Of a DNA stretch of 64,000 nucleotides, positions 25,219 to 33,198 are shown piece by piece. Location: the NCBI GenBank assembly GCA_965212245.1, contig OZ243107.1, positions 2,914,001-2,978,000 on the forward strand. The letters run 5' to 3'. A model generated the notes under the pieces. The model did not search any database. It was not told the origin of the DNA and was given only the letters and a program-made list of their open reading frames with translations. The stretch is from CAKZNE01 sp040222435. GTDB lineage: Bacteria > Bacteroidota > Bacteroidia > Flavobacteriales > Schleiferiaceae. Numbering within the stretch: the first letter of the stretch is position 1; each line of letters begins with the position of its first letter. A program made the position numbers and the translations under genes.

Positions 25219-26997
25219 TTACACGGCTTTGCGGGAATCTTCCATAAGCTGCTGCTCATACATCTTTTTGTAGTAGCCGTCTTTTTTCATTAGGTTTTCG
25301 TGTGTGCCTTGCTCCGCAATGTGCCCGTCTTCCAAAACCAATATTTCATCCGCATGCTTAACCGATGACATACGGTGACTGATGATCAATGTGGTTCTTT
25401 TATCAATAAGACGCTTTAAATTACTGAGTATATTTTCTTCAGTCTCTGTATCAATGGCAGAGAGGCAATCATCAAATATCAGAAAGCGTGGTTCTTTAAT
25501 TATAGCACGTGCAATACTGATCCTTTGTTTCTGGCCTCCTGAAAGGGTAATTCCACGTTCACCTACCCGGGTTTGATAAGCTTGTGGAAAATCAATGATA
25601 TTGGAATGGACTTCAGCATTTTTAGCAGCTGCTTCTGTTTGCTCCATGGTCGCATTACTTACGCCAAAAGATATATTACGGGCAATGTCGTCCGAAAACA
25701 GAAAGGCCTCCTGTGGTACATATCCAATGGCCTTTCTCAGGTCATACAGGTTTAATTCCCTGATATCCCTGCCATCTATAAAAATAGCACCATTAGAAAC
25801 ATCATAAAGCCGGCCTATTAAGGAGGCTACGGTAGATTTTCCAGAGCCGGTTTTACCAATAACGGCCAGTGATTTACCAGCCTCTATAGTAAAGGAAACC
25901 TGATCTAAAGCCTTTATGCCGGTATCAGGATAAATAAAGCTCACATTTCTAAACTCTACTTTGCCTTGCAGTACAAAAGGTTCTGTTGTTGGATTTTGTA
26001 TTTCAGGGGTAACCTGGAGAAATTCATTAATTCGTTCCTGCGAGGCCGCAGCTCTTTGTACCAATGAAGTTACCCAACCTATAGAGGCTACCGGCCAGGT
26101 CAACATATTCACATAAATAATAAATTCAGCTATGTTTCCCATGGTAATATTCCCTCTTATAGCTTCCTGGCCGCCAATGTAAACAGTAAGGATGGTGGAT
26201 AAACCAATGAGCAGCACCATAAGCGGAAAGAACAATGCATTAATGCGGTACAGTTCTTCATTTTTAGAAAGATAGATGTTAGCCTCTTTGGTAAAGTCGT
26301 CTAATGATCTTTTTTCACGAACATAGGCCTTCAATACTCTGATTCCGGAAAAAGCCTCCTGAACATAAGTACTTATCGTACTTAATTGCCTTTGTACCTG
26401 CTCACTTTTAATATTGATCTTCCGGCTGATGTAATAAATAGCTACTGAAAGTACCGGTAGTGGCGTGAGAACAAAAAGAGTGAGGCGAACATTGATGGTA
26501 AGCATTATGGTAATAATGATGATCAGCGAAAGCCCTACGTTAATGGTATACATCACAGCTGGCCCTAAGTACATTCTTACCCGGCTTACATCTTCACTGA
26601 TGCGATTCATCAAGTCACCGGTATTATTACGCTTATAAAAGGCAAGAGAGAGTTTTTGATACTGATCAAAAATCTCATTTTTCATATCGTATTCAATGTA
26701 GCGGCTTACCACAATAATAGTTTGCCGCATAAAGAACATGAATAAACCTTTTAGTAAGGATGCTCCTATAATTATGCCTCCATACAGGAGTAATTGATTG
26801 CGCAGACCTGAATTGGCCACATCTGAAGTACCGTTCTGAAAGTTCTGAATAGCCTGACTTACAACGTCAAAAGACTCACGGACGTAAATGGCCGGAAACA
26901 CCCCGGAAATTACGGAGATGGTTACGAAGAATACCCCTGTTAGCAGGCGAAGACGGTATTTGTAGAAATATTTATTTAGTACCCAAAGAGATTTCAT
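25219..26997 (-). CDS. ABC half-exporter, MdlA-like subunit lacking the catalytic Glu
   Basis: A 592-residue half transporter with six membrane helices (about 1-320) and an ATPase domain. Walker A is GKTGSGKST, the signature is a perfect LSGGQKQR, and the switch is IISHRMSS. Walker B reads FLIFDDCLSAID, so Asp replaces the catalytic Glu. This is the hallmark of the MdlA/YheI/TM287 subunit of heterodimeric exporters. It complements the half transporter at 10924-12693, which has a good Glu but an LSVGQ signature. It probably works with that protein to export a lipid or drug-like compound. Confidence 0.88.
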   Translation of the reverse strand: MKSLWVLNKYFYKYRLRLLTGVFFVTISVISGVFPAIYVRESFDVVSQAIQNFQNGTSDVANSGLRNQLLLYGGIIIGASLLKGLFMFFMRQTIIVVSRYIEYDMKNEIFDQYQKLSLAFYKRNNTGDLMNRISEDVSRVRMYLGPAVMYTINVGLSLIIIITIMLTINVRLTLFVLTPLPVLSVAIYYISRKINIKSEQVQRQLSTISTYVQEAFSGIRVLKAYVREKRSLDDFTKEANIYLSKNEELYRINALFFPLMVLLIGLSTILTVYIGGQEAIRGNITMGNIAEFIIYVNMLTWPVASIGWVTSLVQRAAASQERINEFLQVTPEIQNPTTEPFVLQGKVEFRNVSFIYPDTGIKALDQVSFTIEAGKSLAVIGKTGSGKSTVASLIGRLYDVSNGAIFIDGRDIRELNLYDLRKAIGYVPQEAFLFSDDIARNISFGVSNATMEQTEAAAKNAEVHSNIIDFPQAYQTRVGERGITLSGGQKQRISIARAIIKEPRFLIFDDCLSAIDTETEENILSNLKRLIDKRTTLIISHRMSSVKHADEILVLEDGHIAEQGTHENLMKKDGYYKKMYEQQLMEDSRKAV

Positions 26998-27001
26998 AGG
27001 C

Positions 27002-27032
27002 TTGTAAGCTCCGGAAATTTAAACTAATTTTG
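27002..27032 (+). promoter_or_regulatory. Promoter for leucine dehydrogenase
   Basis: TTG at 27002-27004, a 20-base spacer, then TAATTTTG at 27025-27032. This predicts a 5' leader of about 90 bases. Confidence 0.6.
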
Positions 27033-27128
27033 CCACGCCTTACAAATGCATGATTAGCCCTACATTATGAAGGGTTCAAAGGTAAGGCGAAATCTCTTTC
27101 AACAGACTTTTGATTATCAATAAAAACG

Positions 27129-28232
27129 ATGAGCGATCTTAAAATATTGAATGAAAAAAGCCTCGCTGGTCCAGTCTTCGGATCAGAAGCTTTTCGTAAC
27201 CACGAGCAACTGGTATTCTGCCAGGATGAAGAAACAGGATTAAAAGCAATTATCGGAATTCATAGTACAGTGCTGGGACCAGCCCTGGGAGGAACACGTA
27301 TGTGGAGCTATGACAATGAAGCGGATGCCATCCGTGATGTATTACGCCTTTCAAGAGGAATGACCTTCAAGGCTTCCATTTCAGGTTTAAACCTGGGTGG
27401 AGGGAAAGCTGTGATAATTGGTGACAGCCGAAAAGATAAAACGGATGCACTGATGCATAAATTCGGGCGCTTTGTAAACTCCTTAGGAGGCCGTTATATA
27501 ACTGCTGAAGATGTGGGTATCAACACGCGTGATATGGAAATGGTGAAAATGGAAACGGATCACGTTACTGGTATACCGGTAAGTATGGGTGGCAGCGGAG
27601 ATCCTTCTCCTGTAACGGCTTACGGTGTTTTCATGGGCATAAAAGCTGCGGCTATGCACCGGTGGGGAAGTAATAAGCTGGAAGGTAAAAAGGTGATGGT
27701 TCAAGGCATTGGCCATGTAGGAGAAACTTTGGTAAAACACCTTACTGAGGCGGGCGCACGGGTAACTATAAACGATATTCATGAAGATCGATTAATTGCT
27801 GTAAGTGAACAATACAATACCAGCATTTTCAGAGGTCATAATATCTTTGAGGATGATATGGATATTTATGCACCTTGTGCTTTGGGAGCTACCGTAAACA
27901 GCGATACCATTCCAATGATGAAATGTGAGATCATAGCCGGTGCAGCTAATAATCAGCTGGCAGATGAGCGTGTTCACGGAGAAATGCTTAAAAAAGCAGG
28001 TATTCTGTATGCCCCTGATTTTCTTATTAATGCCGGCGGATTGATCAACGTATATTCGGAGATCGTAAATTATGACCGTGGAGAGTCATTACGCAGAACC
28101 GAAAATATTTATGATACTACCCTGGATATCTTTAACGTGTCTGATAACGAAGACATAACTACTCATGAGGCAGCTTTAAAGATTGCCATAAAGAGAGTAG
28201 AGGATCACAGGATGGCATCAGCTAACACTTAA
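27129..28232 (+). CDS. Glu/Leu/Phe/Val dehydrogenase, probably leucine dehydrogenase
   Basis: A 367-residue NAD-dependent amino acid dehydrogenase that interconverts branched-chain amino acids and 2-oxo acids plus ammonia. The substrate-binding glycine-rich segment SGLNLGGGKAVIIG holds the conserved lysine. GRYITAEDVG and the Rossmann motif VQGIGHVGETL are also present. Length and the GGTRMW motif fit leucine or phenylalanine dehydrogenase better than the longer glutamate dehydrogenases. It is followed by nusB after 20 bases. Confidence 0.9.
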   Translation: MSDLKILNEKSLAGPVFGSEAFRNHEQLVFCQDEETGLKAIIGIHSTVLGPALGGTRMWSYDNEADAIRDVLRLSRGMTFKASISGLNLGGGKAVIIGDSRKDKTDALMHKFGRFVNSLGGRYITAEDVGINTRDMEMVKMETDHVTGIPVSMGGSGDPSPVTAYGVFMGIKAAAMHRWGSNKLEGKKVMVQGIGHVGETLVKHLTEAGARVTINDIHEDRLIAVSEQYNTSIFRGHNIFEDDMDIYAPCALGATVNSDTIPMMKCEIIAGAANNQLADERVHGEMLKKAGILYAPDFLINAGGLINVYSEIVNYDRGESLRRTENIYDTTLDIFNVSDNEDITTHEAALKIAIKRVEDHRMASANT

Positions 28233-28252
28233 CCCTTTAAAACCTGGCTTTT

Positions 28253-29197
28253 ATGTTGAGCCGAAGACATATTCGAATTAAAGTATTGCAGGCACTGTAT
28301 GAGTTTTTTCAGGATGAAGAAGGTCTTAGTGTAGCAGCCGGAGAACGTAAATTGGTGAAAACCATTGAGGGTATCTATAACTTATACCTTCATGAATTAA
28401 AAACGTTAACGGATATGCTTCGTGTGGCGGAAGACCAGATTGAACATAAGCGTACTAAAAAGCTTCCCAGTGCGGAAGACCTTAATCCTAGCCTCCGGTT
28501 TATAAATAACCGCTTTTTAAAGTGGCTGGAGGGGAACAGTGCTTTTTCAAGGGACATTGCCAATCATAACGTGAGCTGGGGCGATGATCGGGAAGTGATC
28601 CGGAAAATATTCCGGGAATTTCAAAAGTCTGATGAGTACCAGAACTATATGAATGGGCCTGATGATTCATTACTGGCGGATAAGAAGATCATTAAAATAC
28701 TGTACGGTAAATTCCTGGTGCAGAATGAGACTATTCATCAACTGTACGAAGATCGAAATATGCATTGGGCCGATGATCTGGATGCTGCACAAATGATGGT
28801 AGCTAAAACTCTGAAATCTTTTAATGAAGAGCAAGACGAAACCTCGGATCTGCCTGATCTGTTAAAAGATGATTCGGATATAGAGTTTGCCCGTATATTG
28901 TATCGCACTGCTATTAAAAAGAGCGACACCTACGGAGAAATGATCCACGCGAAGGCTAACAACTGGGAAATGGATCGCATTGCGGTTGTTGACATTATCC
29001 TTATGAAGATGGCGCTGGCAGAACTGGTAAGCTTCAATGAAATTCCGGTTAAGGTTACTCTGAATGAGTATATTGAATTAAGTAAAGAATATAGTACGCC
29101 TAAAAGCGGGAACTTTATCAATGGAATACTGGATAAGCTCAAAAATGAGTTGTCAGAAGCCGGAGACATAAGAAAAATTGGCAGGGGATTGCTTTAG
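28253..29197 (+). CDS. nusB: Transcription antitermination factor NusB, long form
   Basis: A 314-residue protein. The C-terminal 130 residues match NusB (DRIAVVDIILMKMALAELVSFNEIPVKVTLNEYIELSKEYSTPKS, split over about 240-290), which binds boxA RNA and S10 in rRNA antitermination. The N-terminus starts SRRHIRIKVLQALYEF, also NusB-like. About 170 residues are inserted between these parts, making it twice the E. coli length. Such long forms are usual in Bacteroidota. The function of the insert is unknown. Confidence 0.88.
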   Translation: MLSRRHIRIKVLQALYEFFQDEEGLSVAAGERKLVKTIEGIYNLYLHELKTLTDMLRVAEDQIEHKRTKKLPSAEDLNPSLRFINNRFLKWLEGNSAFSRDIANHNVSWGDDREVIRKIFREFQKSDEYQNYMNGPDDSLLADKKIIKILYGKFLVQNETIHQLYEDRNMHWADDLDAAQMMVAKTLKSFNEEQDETSDLPDLLKDDSDIEFARILYRTAIKKSDTYGEMIHAKANNWEMDRIAVVDIILMKMALAELVSFNEIPVKVTLNEYIELSKEYSTPKSGNFINGILDKLKNELSEAGDIRKIGRGLL

Positions 29198-29205
29198 CAC
29201 TATTT

Positions 29206-29234
29206 TTGCCGTACACAGACGGTTTATAAATTTG
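29206..29234 (+). promoter_or_regulatory. Promoter upstream of the DUF1573 lipoprotein gene
   Basis: TTG at 29206-29208, an 18-base spacer and TAAATTTG at 29227-29234, an exact TAnnTTTG match. The ATG follows 17 bases later. Confidence 0.7.
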
Positions 29235-29251
29235 AAAATTAATTTAACAAA

Positions 29252-29737
29252 ATGAAAAAATCCATTTTTACTGTATTAAGTCTGGCCATTTTGGGTCTTG
29301 GAGCTTGTAACAATGCAACTGATAAGATCAAATCTGAAGATGATCAAAAAGTAAGTGTAGACAATGTTACCACAGAAGGTACTCCGGTATTTTCTTTTGA
29401 TGAAGAATCACATGATTTTGGTGAGATATCTGAGGGAACTATGGCTGAGTATGACTTTACATTTACCAATACCGGTGATGCTCCTCTGATCATTACCAGT
29501 GCAGAAGGAAGCTGTGGTTGTACGGTTCCCAACCCACCTAAAGAACCTATTCCCGCAGGAGAAAGTAGCAAGATTCACGTATCTTTTAATAGTTCTGGCC
29601 GTACAGGGAACCAGCAAAAGACGGTTACACTTAACGCCAATACAATCCCTGCTACTAAGGTTTTACGAATTTCGGCCCAGGTTACTCCTAAGGCGGCTGA
29701 TGAAGAAGCTGAGGGTACTGCCGAAGGTGCAGAATAA
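29252..29737 (+). CDS. DUF1573 lipoprotein
   Basis: A 161-residue exported lipoprotein with lipobox ILGLGAC and C19 as the likely lipidation site. Residues about 45-145 form one DUF1573 immunoglobulin-like domain (FDEESHDFGEISEG...NTGDAPLIITSAEGSCGCTVP). The tail is acidic and likely disordered. DUF1573 is very common in Bacteroidota and has no firm function. It has its own promoter and is followed by yajC after 25 bases. Confidence 0.85.
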   Translation: MKKSIFTVLSLAILGLGACNNATDKIKSEDDQKVSVDNVTTEGTPVFSFDEESHDFGEISEGTMAEYDFTFTNTGDAPLIITSAEGSCGCTVPNPPKEPIPAGESSKIHVSFNSSGRTGNQQKTVTLNANTIPATKVLRISAQVTPKAADEEAEGTAEGAE

Positions 29738-29762
29738 CAGCAGGAATACTAAAAACAAATAG

Positions 29763-30098
29763 ATGCTAGCAATATTTTTGCAAGGTGGCGGATCGCCCCT
29801 TGGAGGTTTCTTACCCCTTTTACTGGTTTTAGCAGTAATGTATTTTTTCTTCTTTCGTCCGCAGATTAAGCGTCAGAAGGAGGAAAAGAAATTTGCCCGG
29901 GAAGGTTTGGTTAAAGGAATGCGGATAGTAACCAATAGTGGTATTCACGGTAAGATCCTTGACATACAGGATAAAACCATTATTATGGAAAGCGAAAATA
30001 GCCGTTTAAAGGTAGAGCGCTCTTCAATAAGTCGTGAATTAAGTGCGGTTTATCTTCCCAAAAAGGAAAAAGAAGCCAAAGAAGAAAAGAGCAAATAA
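29763..30098 (+). CDS. yajC: Sec translocon accessory subunit YajC
   Basis: A 111-residue protein with one transmembrane helix (FLPLLLVLAVMYFFFF, about 18-33), then the conserved FRPQIKRQKEEKKF and a small cytosolic domain (MRIVTNSGIHGKILDI). YajC associates with SecDF-YidC in the inner membrane. It ends in a lysine/glutamate-rich tail. A terminator-like hairpin follows the stop codon directly. Confidence 0.92.
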   Translation: MLAIFLQGGGSPLGGFLPLLLVLAVMYFFFFRPQIKRQKEEKKFAREGLVKGMRIVTNSGIHGKILDIQDKTIIMESENSRLKVERSSISRELSAVYLPKKEKEAKEEKSK

Positions 30099-30101
30099 TT
30101 T

Positions 30102-30124
30102 AAAACGGGCCTTGTGCCCGTTTT
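30102..30124 (+). terminator. Terminator-like hairpin between yajC and the YbbR-like gene
   Basis: Perfect 9-base stem AAAACGGGC / GCCCGTTTT with loop CTTGT, followed by CAATTT. It ends 8 bases before the next ATG, so it may terminate transcription partially or limit translation of the next gene. Confidence 0.6.
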
Positions 30125-30132
30125 CAATTTAT

Positions 30133-31131
30133 ATGAGCCAGTCCGGTAAACAGAAGGAAAAAGCAAGTGGGTTTATACGGTTTATGACAGACCGGGCTAC
30201 TCCTATGAAGTTCTTTTTTCTTTTGCTTTCCATTTTTTTATGGTTTCTGATCAAGCTCTCCAAAGAAGGCTATGATGCTATTGTAGAGTTTCCGGTAGAA
30301 TATCAGAAACTTCCCGCCAAAAGCTCTTTTCGTGAATTACCCCCTGAAAAGATCAGGGTTAACCTGCGGGCTTCTGGCTTTGATATATTGAAATACCAAT
30401 TGCAAGGTTTTCGCTCGCTTAAAGTTGATGTGAGTCGTTTGGAAAGGGTAGAGGCCAGTTCACAGAGGTCATACTGGCTCACCAACAGCAATCTCAATTT
30501 TATTGAAAGCCAACTTAATGATAATGTAGAGGTACGCTCTATAAGCCCGGATACGGTATACTTTAACTTTAGTAAGGTAATTAGTAAAAAAGTGCCGGTA
30601 GATCTGAAGTTTAACAAGAGTTACTCTAAGCTCATCAGTATCTATAAGGAGCCACAACTGATCCCGGATTCCGTTATGGTTACAGGGCCTGAGGAGCAAC
30701 TGAAAACGATCAAAACATTGCCAACTGAAGTTTTACAACTGAATGCGGAAGAGGAATCACTTATGGTTTCCATGCCCTTAGTATTACCCAATAACCCCGA
30801 TCTCAAATTTTCACATACGGAAACAGAAGTACATATCCGCTTTACGCAGATGACGCAAGGCAGTTTTGAAGTCCCCATTGAAATTCTTCAGCTTCCGGAT
30901 AAGTACGATCTCAAAATTTTTCCGGAAACGGTAACACTAACCTATCACGTAGCGGTTAAAGATTACAATAAGGTTGCGCCTCCTGACTTTCGGGTATATG
31001 CTAATTTCGAGGATATTGCGGATAAACCGGAATCCCGTTATCTGAATCTTGCTATAGAAGCTTATCCTGCTTTTGTAAACTATGTTAATTTTGAGCCCAA
31101 GAGGGTGGAATTTATTCTTACCGAAAATTAA
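30133..31131 (+). CDS. YbbR-like domain membrane protein
   Basis: I use the ATG at 30133 (MSQSGKQKEKASG); the longer frame from 30043 lies inside yajC. The protein is 332 residues, with one transmembrane helix (MKFFFLLLSIFLWFLIKLS, about 25-43). The rest is extracytoplasmic and contains two or three YbbR-like beta modules (VNLRASGFDILKYQLQG; VMVTGPEEQLKTIKTLPTE). In Firmicutes YbbR (CdaR) regulates the diadenylate cyclase CdaA; no cyclase gene is next to it here. The stop codon overlaps the coaE start by one base. Confidence 0.78.
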   Translation: MSQSGKQKEKASGFIRFMTDRATPMKFFFLLLSIFLWFLIKLSKEGYDAIVEFPVEYQKLPAKSSFRELPPEKIRVNLRASGFDILKYQLQGFRSLKVDVSRLERVEASSQRSYWLTNSNLNFIESQLNDNVEVRSISPDTVYFNFSKVISKKVPVDLKFNKSYSKLISIYKEPQLIPDSVMVTGPEEQLKTIKTLPTEVLQLNAEEESLMVSMPLVLPNNPDLKFSHTETEVHIRFTQMTQGSFEVPIEILQLPDKYDLKIFPETVTLTYHVAVKDYNKVAPPDFRVYANFEDIADKPESRYLNLAIEAYPAFVNYVNFEPKRVEFILTEN

Positions 31132-31724
31132 TGATTGTAGGCTTAACCGGAGGCATAGGTAGTGGAAAGAGTACCGTGGCTAGTCTCTTTACCAGGTTGG
31201 GCATAGCCGTTTTTGAAGCAGATTCTGTTTCCCGTCAACTTATTGATACCGACCAGGAGCTGCAGCAACAATTGCAACAGTTGTTGGGAAATGATCTTCT
31301 GCAAGACGGTAAAGTGAATAAGCCATATATGGCCTCACTAATATTCTCTAATGAAAACCTGCTGCGTAAGGTAAACAGCCTTATTCACCCTGTGGTGGGC
31401 CGTGCCTTCAAAAAATGGAAGCTTGAGCAGCAATCTCCCTATGTGCTGCGCGAAGCCGCAATATTGTTTGAAAGCGGTACCTATCATGATTGTGACCATA
31501 TTATTGTAGTTAGCGCTCCATTGGATATGCGAATAGAACGGGTAATGAGACGCAACAAGATGACTCGTGAAGAGGTTATGGAGCGCGTAAATCGTCAGTG
31601 GCCTGAAGAACAAAAGCTCCGGTTAGCGGATAGTATTATTTATAACGATCATTCACAATCGGTCATTAAACAGGTTTTACGAATCCATGAAGATCTTATC
31701 CGCCAGTCAGCTAAAAAAAGCTGA
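31131..31724 (+). CDS. coaE: Dephospho-CoA kinase
   Basis: Last step of coenzyme A synthesis. A 197-residue P-loop kinase: MIVGLTGGIGSGKSTVA (P-loop about 7-15), FEADSVSRQL, and the lid RVMRRNKMTREEVMERVNRQWPEEQK. The length is normal. It is translationally linked to the YbbR-like gene before it and overlaps nnr by 38 bases. Confidence 0.95.
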   Translation: MIVGLTGGIGSGKSTVASLFTRLGIAVFEADSVSRQLIDTDQELQQQLQQLLGNDLLQDGKVNKPYMASLIFSNENLLRKVNSLIHPVVGRAFKKWKLEQQSPYVLREAAILFESGTYHDCDHIIVVSAPLDMRIERVMRRNKMTREEVMERVNRQWPEEQKLRLADSIIYNDHSQSVIKQVLRIHEDLIRQSAKKS

Positions 31725-33198
31725 TCAGTATACCATTCAGCACGAGCCCATATCTTCCATTGATCTGATGGAAAGAGCTGCCAGTCAATTAAGTGAGGCT
31801 TTATTAAATTATCATTCTGCCACAAGCTTTCATATTTTTTGCGGAATGGGTAATAACGGAGGTGATGGATTGGCCATAGCCAGGTTATTGCATTATCAAA
31901 AGGCTTCAGTATTTGTATACGTAGTAAAGCACTCTGAGACAGGAAGTGAAGATTTTAACACCAACCTAAAACGCTTAGAGGAACTGCCGGTTATCATTAA
32001 TTATATTTCTGAAGAATCTCCTGAACATAATATAAATGAAGGAGTGCTGGTAGACGCTTTGCTGGGCTCCGGATTAAACCGTCCCCTGGAGGGCTTACTT
32101 CAAACTACGGTAAACTGGCTGAATCAACTTGCCCTGCGGAAAGTTGCTATAGATATACCCACTGGCTTGTTTGCAGATAACAATGTGGAGAATAATTTGA
32201 AATACGTGTTTAATGCAGACCTTACGTTGAGTTTGCAGTTTCCTAAAAGAAGTTTTTTTAATAGAGAAACGGCTCCCTTAGCAGGCAAATTAAACATTTT
32301 GGATATCGGTCTGCATTCTGATTTTCTGAAAGAGGTGGAGACGGAAGATTACTATTTTGATCAAAATGAGGCGTTGCTACTCTATCGTCCGCGTGTTCAA
32401 CATTCCTATAAAAACACTTATGGTCATGCATTGCTATTGGCCGGTAGTGAAGGTAAATACGGTGCAGCTATACTTGCAGCTCGTGCAGTGATGCGCTCCG
32501 GGGCGGGGCTCCTCACTGTTCATGCTTCCGGAAGTGGCATGGTACCTTTACAAAACTCGGTTCCGGAAGCCATGGTATCTGTTGATCCACATCAGAAATG
32601 GATCAGTTCCCTTCCTCAATTGAACGGTGTGAAAGCCGCAGGTATGGGCCCTGGTATAGGTAAAGAAGCGGAAACCATCCAGGTTCTTAAGAATTTGATC
32701 CAGAACAGTGGCTTACCTCTGGTGCTGGACGCTGATGCTTTAAATATATTGGCAGAAAACCCTACCTGGCTTGCTTTTTTACCTAAAGGCACCATACTTA
32801 CGCCTCACATAGGTGAGTTCAAGCGTTTGCTTGGAAAAAAACAATTAAACCAAAACTACCTGGAGGAGTTAAGGCAGTTAGCCTTGAAAAACGGGCTGAC
32901 CATTGTTTTAAAGGATAGCACCACCGCCATAGCTTCTCCAAATGGAACTCTTCATTTTATTAACTCGGGAAGTCCGGCTTTGGCCACTGCCGGCAGTGGG
33001 GATGTGCTTACCGGTATTATACTTGGGTTGCTCAGCCAGGGTTACCCGGCTTTTCAGGCGGCTTTACTAGGTAGCTGGATACATGGAACTGCGGGTAATA
33101 TAGCCGGTATTAAACTAAGTTTGGAAAGTGTAGTGGCTTCTGATGTAATTGAAGAAATACCTTCGGTATTCAAAGTGCTGGCACAACAGAAGGAGTAG
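31687..33198 (+). CDS. nnr: Bifunctional NAD(P)H-hydrate repair enzyme (epimerase and dehydratase)
   Basis: Repairs hydrated NAD(P)H. The N-terminal YjeF_N epimerase spans about 1-210 (FCGMGNNGGDGLAIARLL; DALLGSGLNRPLEG; VAIDIPTGLF). The C-terminal ADP-dependent dehydratase spans about 225-503 (LLLAGSEGKYGAAILAARAV; GPGIGKEAE; ATAGSGDVLTGIILGLLSQG). The length of 503 fits the fused form. Its last 29 bases overlap the end of the convergent membrane protein gene. Confidence 0.94.
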   Translation: MKILSASQLKKADQYTIQHEPISSIDLMERAASQLSEALLNYHSATSFHIFCGMGNNGGDGLAIARLLHYQKASVFVYVVKHSETGSEDFNTNLKRLEELPVIINYISEESPEHNINEGVLVDALLGSGLNRPLEGLLQTTVNWLNQLALRKVAIDIPTGLFADNNVENNLKYVFNADLTLSLQFPKRSFFNRETAPLAGKLNILDIGLHSDFLKEVETEDYYFDQNEALLLYRPRVQHSYKNTYGHALLLAGSEGKYGAAILAARAVMRSGAGLLTVHASGSGMVPLQNSVPEAMVSVDPHQKWISSLPQLNGVKAAGMGPGIGKEAETIQVLKNLIQNSGLPLVLDADALNILAENPTWLAFLPKGTILTPHIGEFKRLLGKKQLNQNYLEELRQLALKNGLTIVLKDSTTAIASPNGTLHFINSGSPALATAGSGDVLTGIILGLLSQGYPAFQAALLGSWIHGTAGNIAGIKLSLESVVASDVIEEIPSVFKVLAQQKE

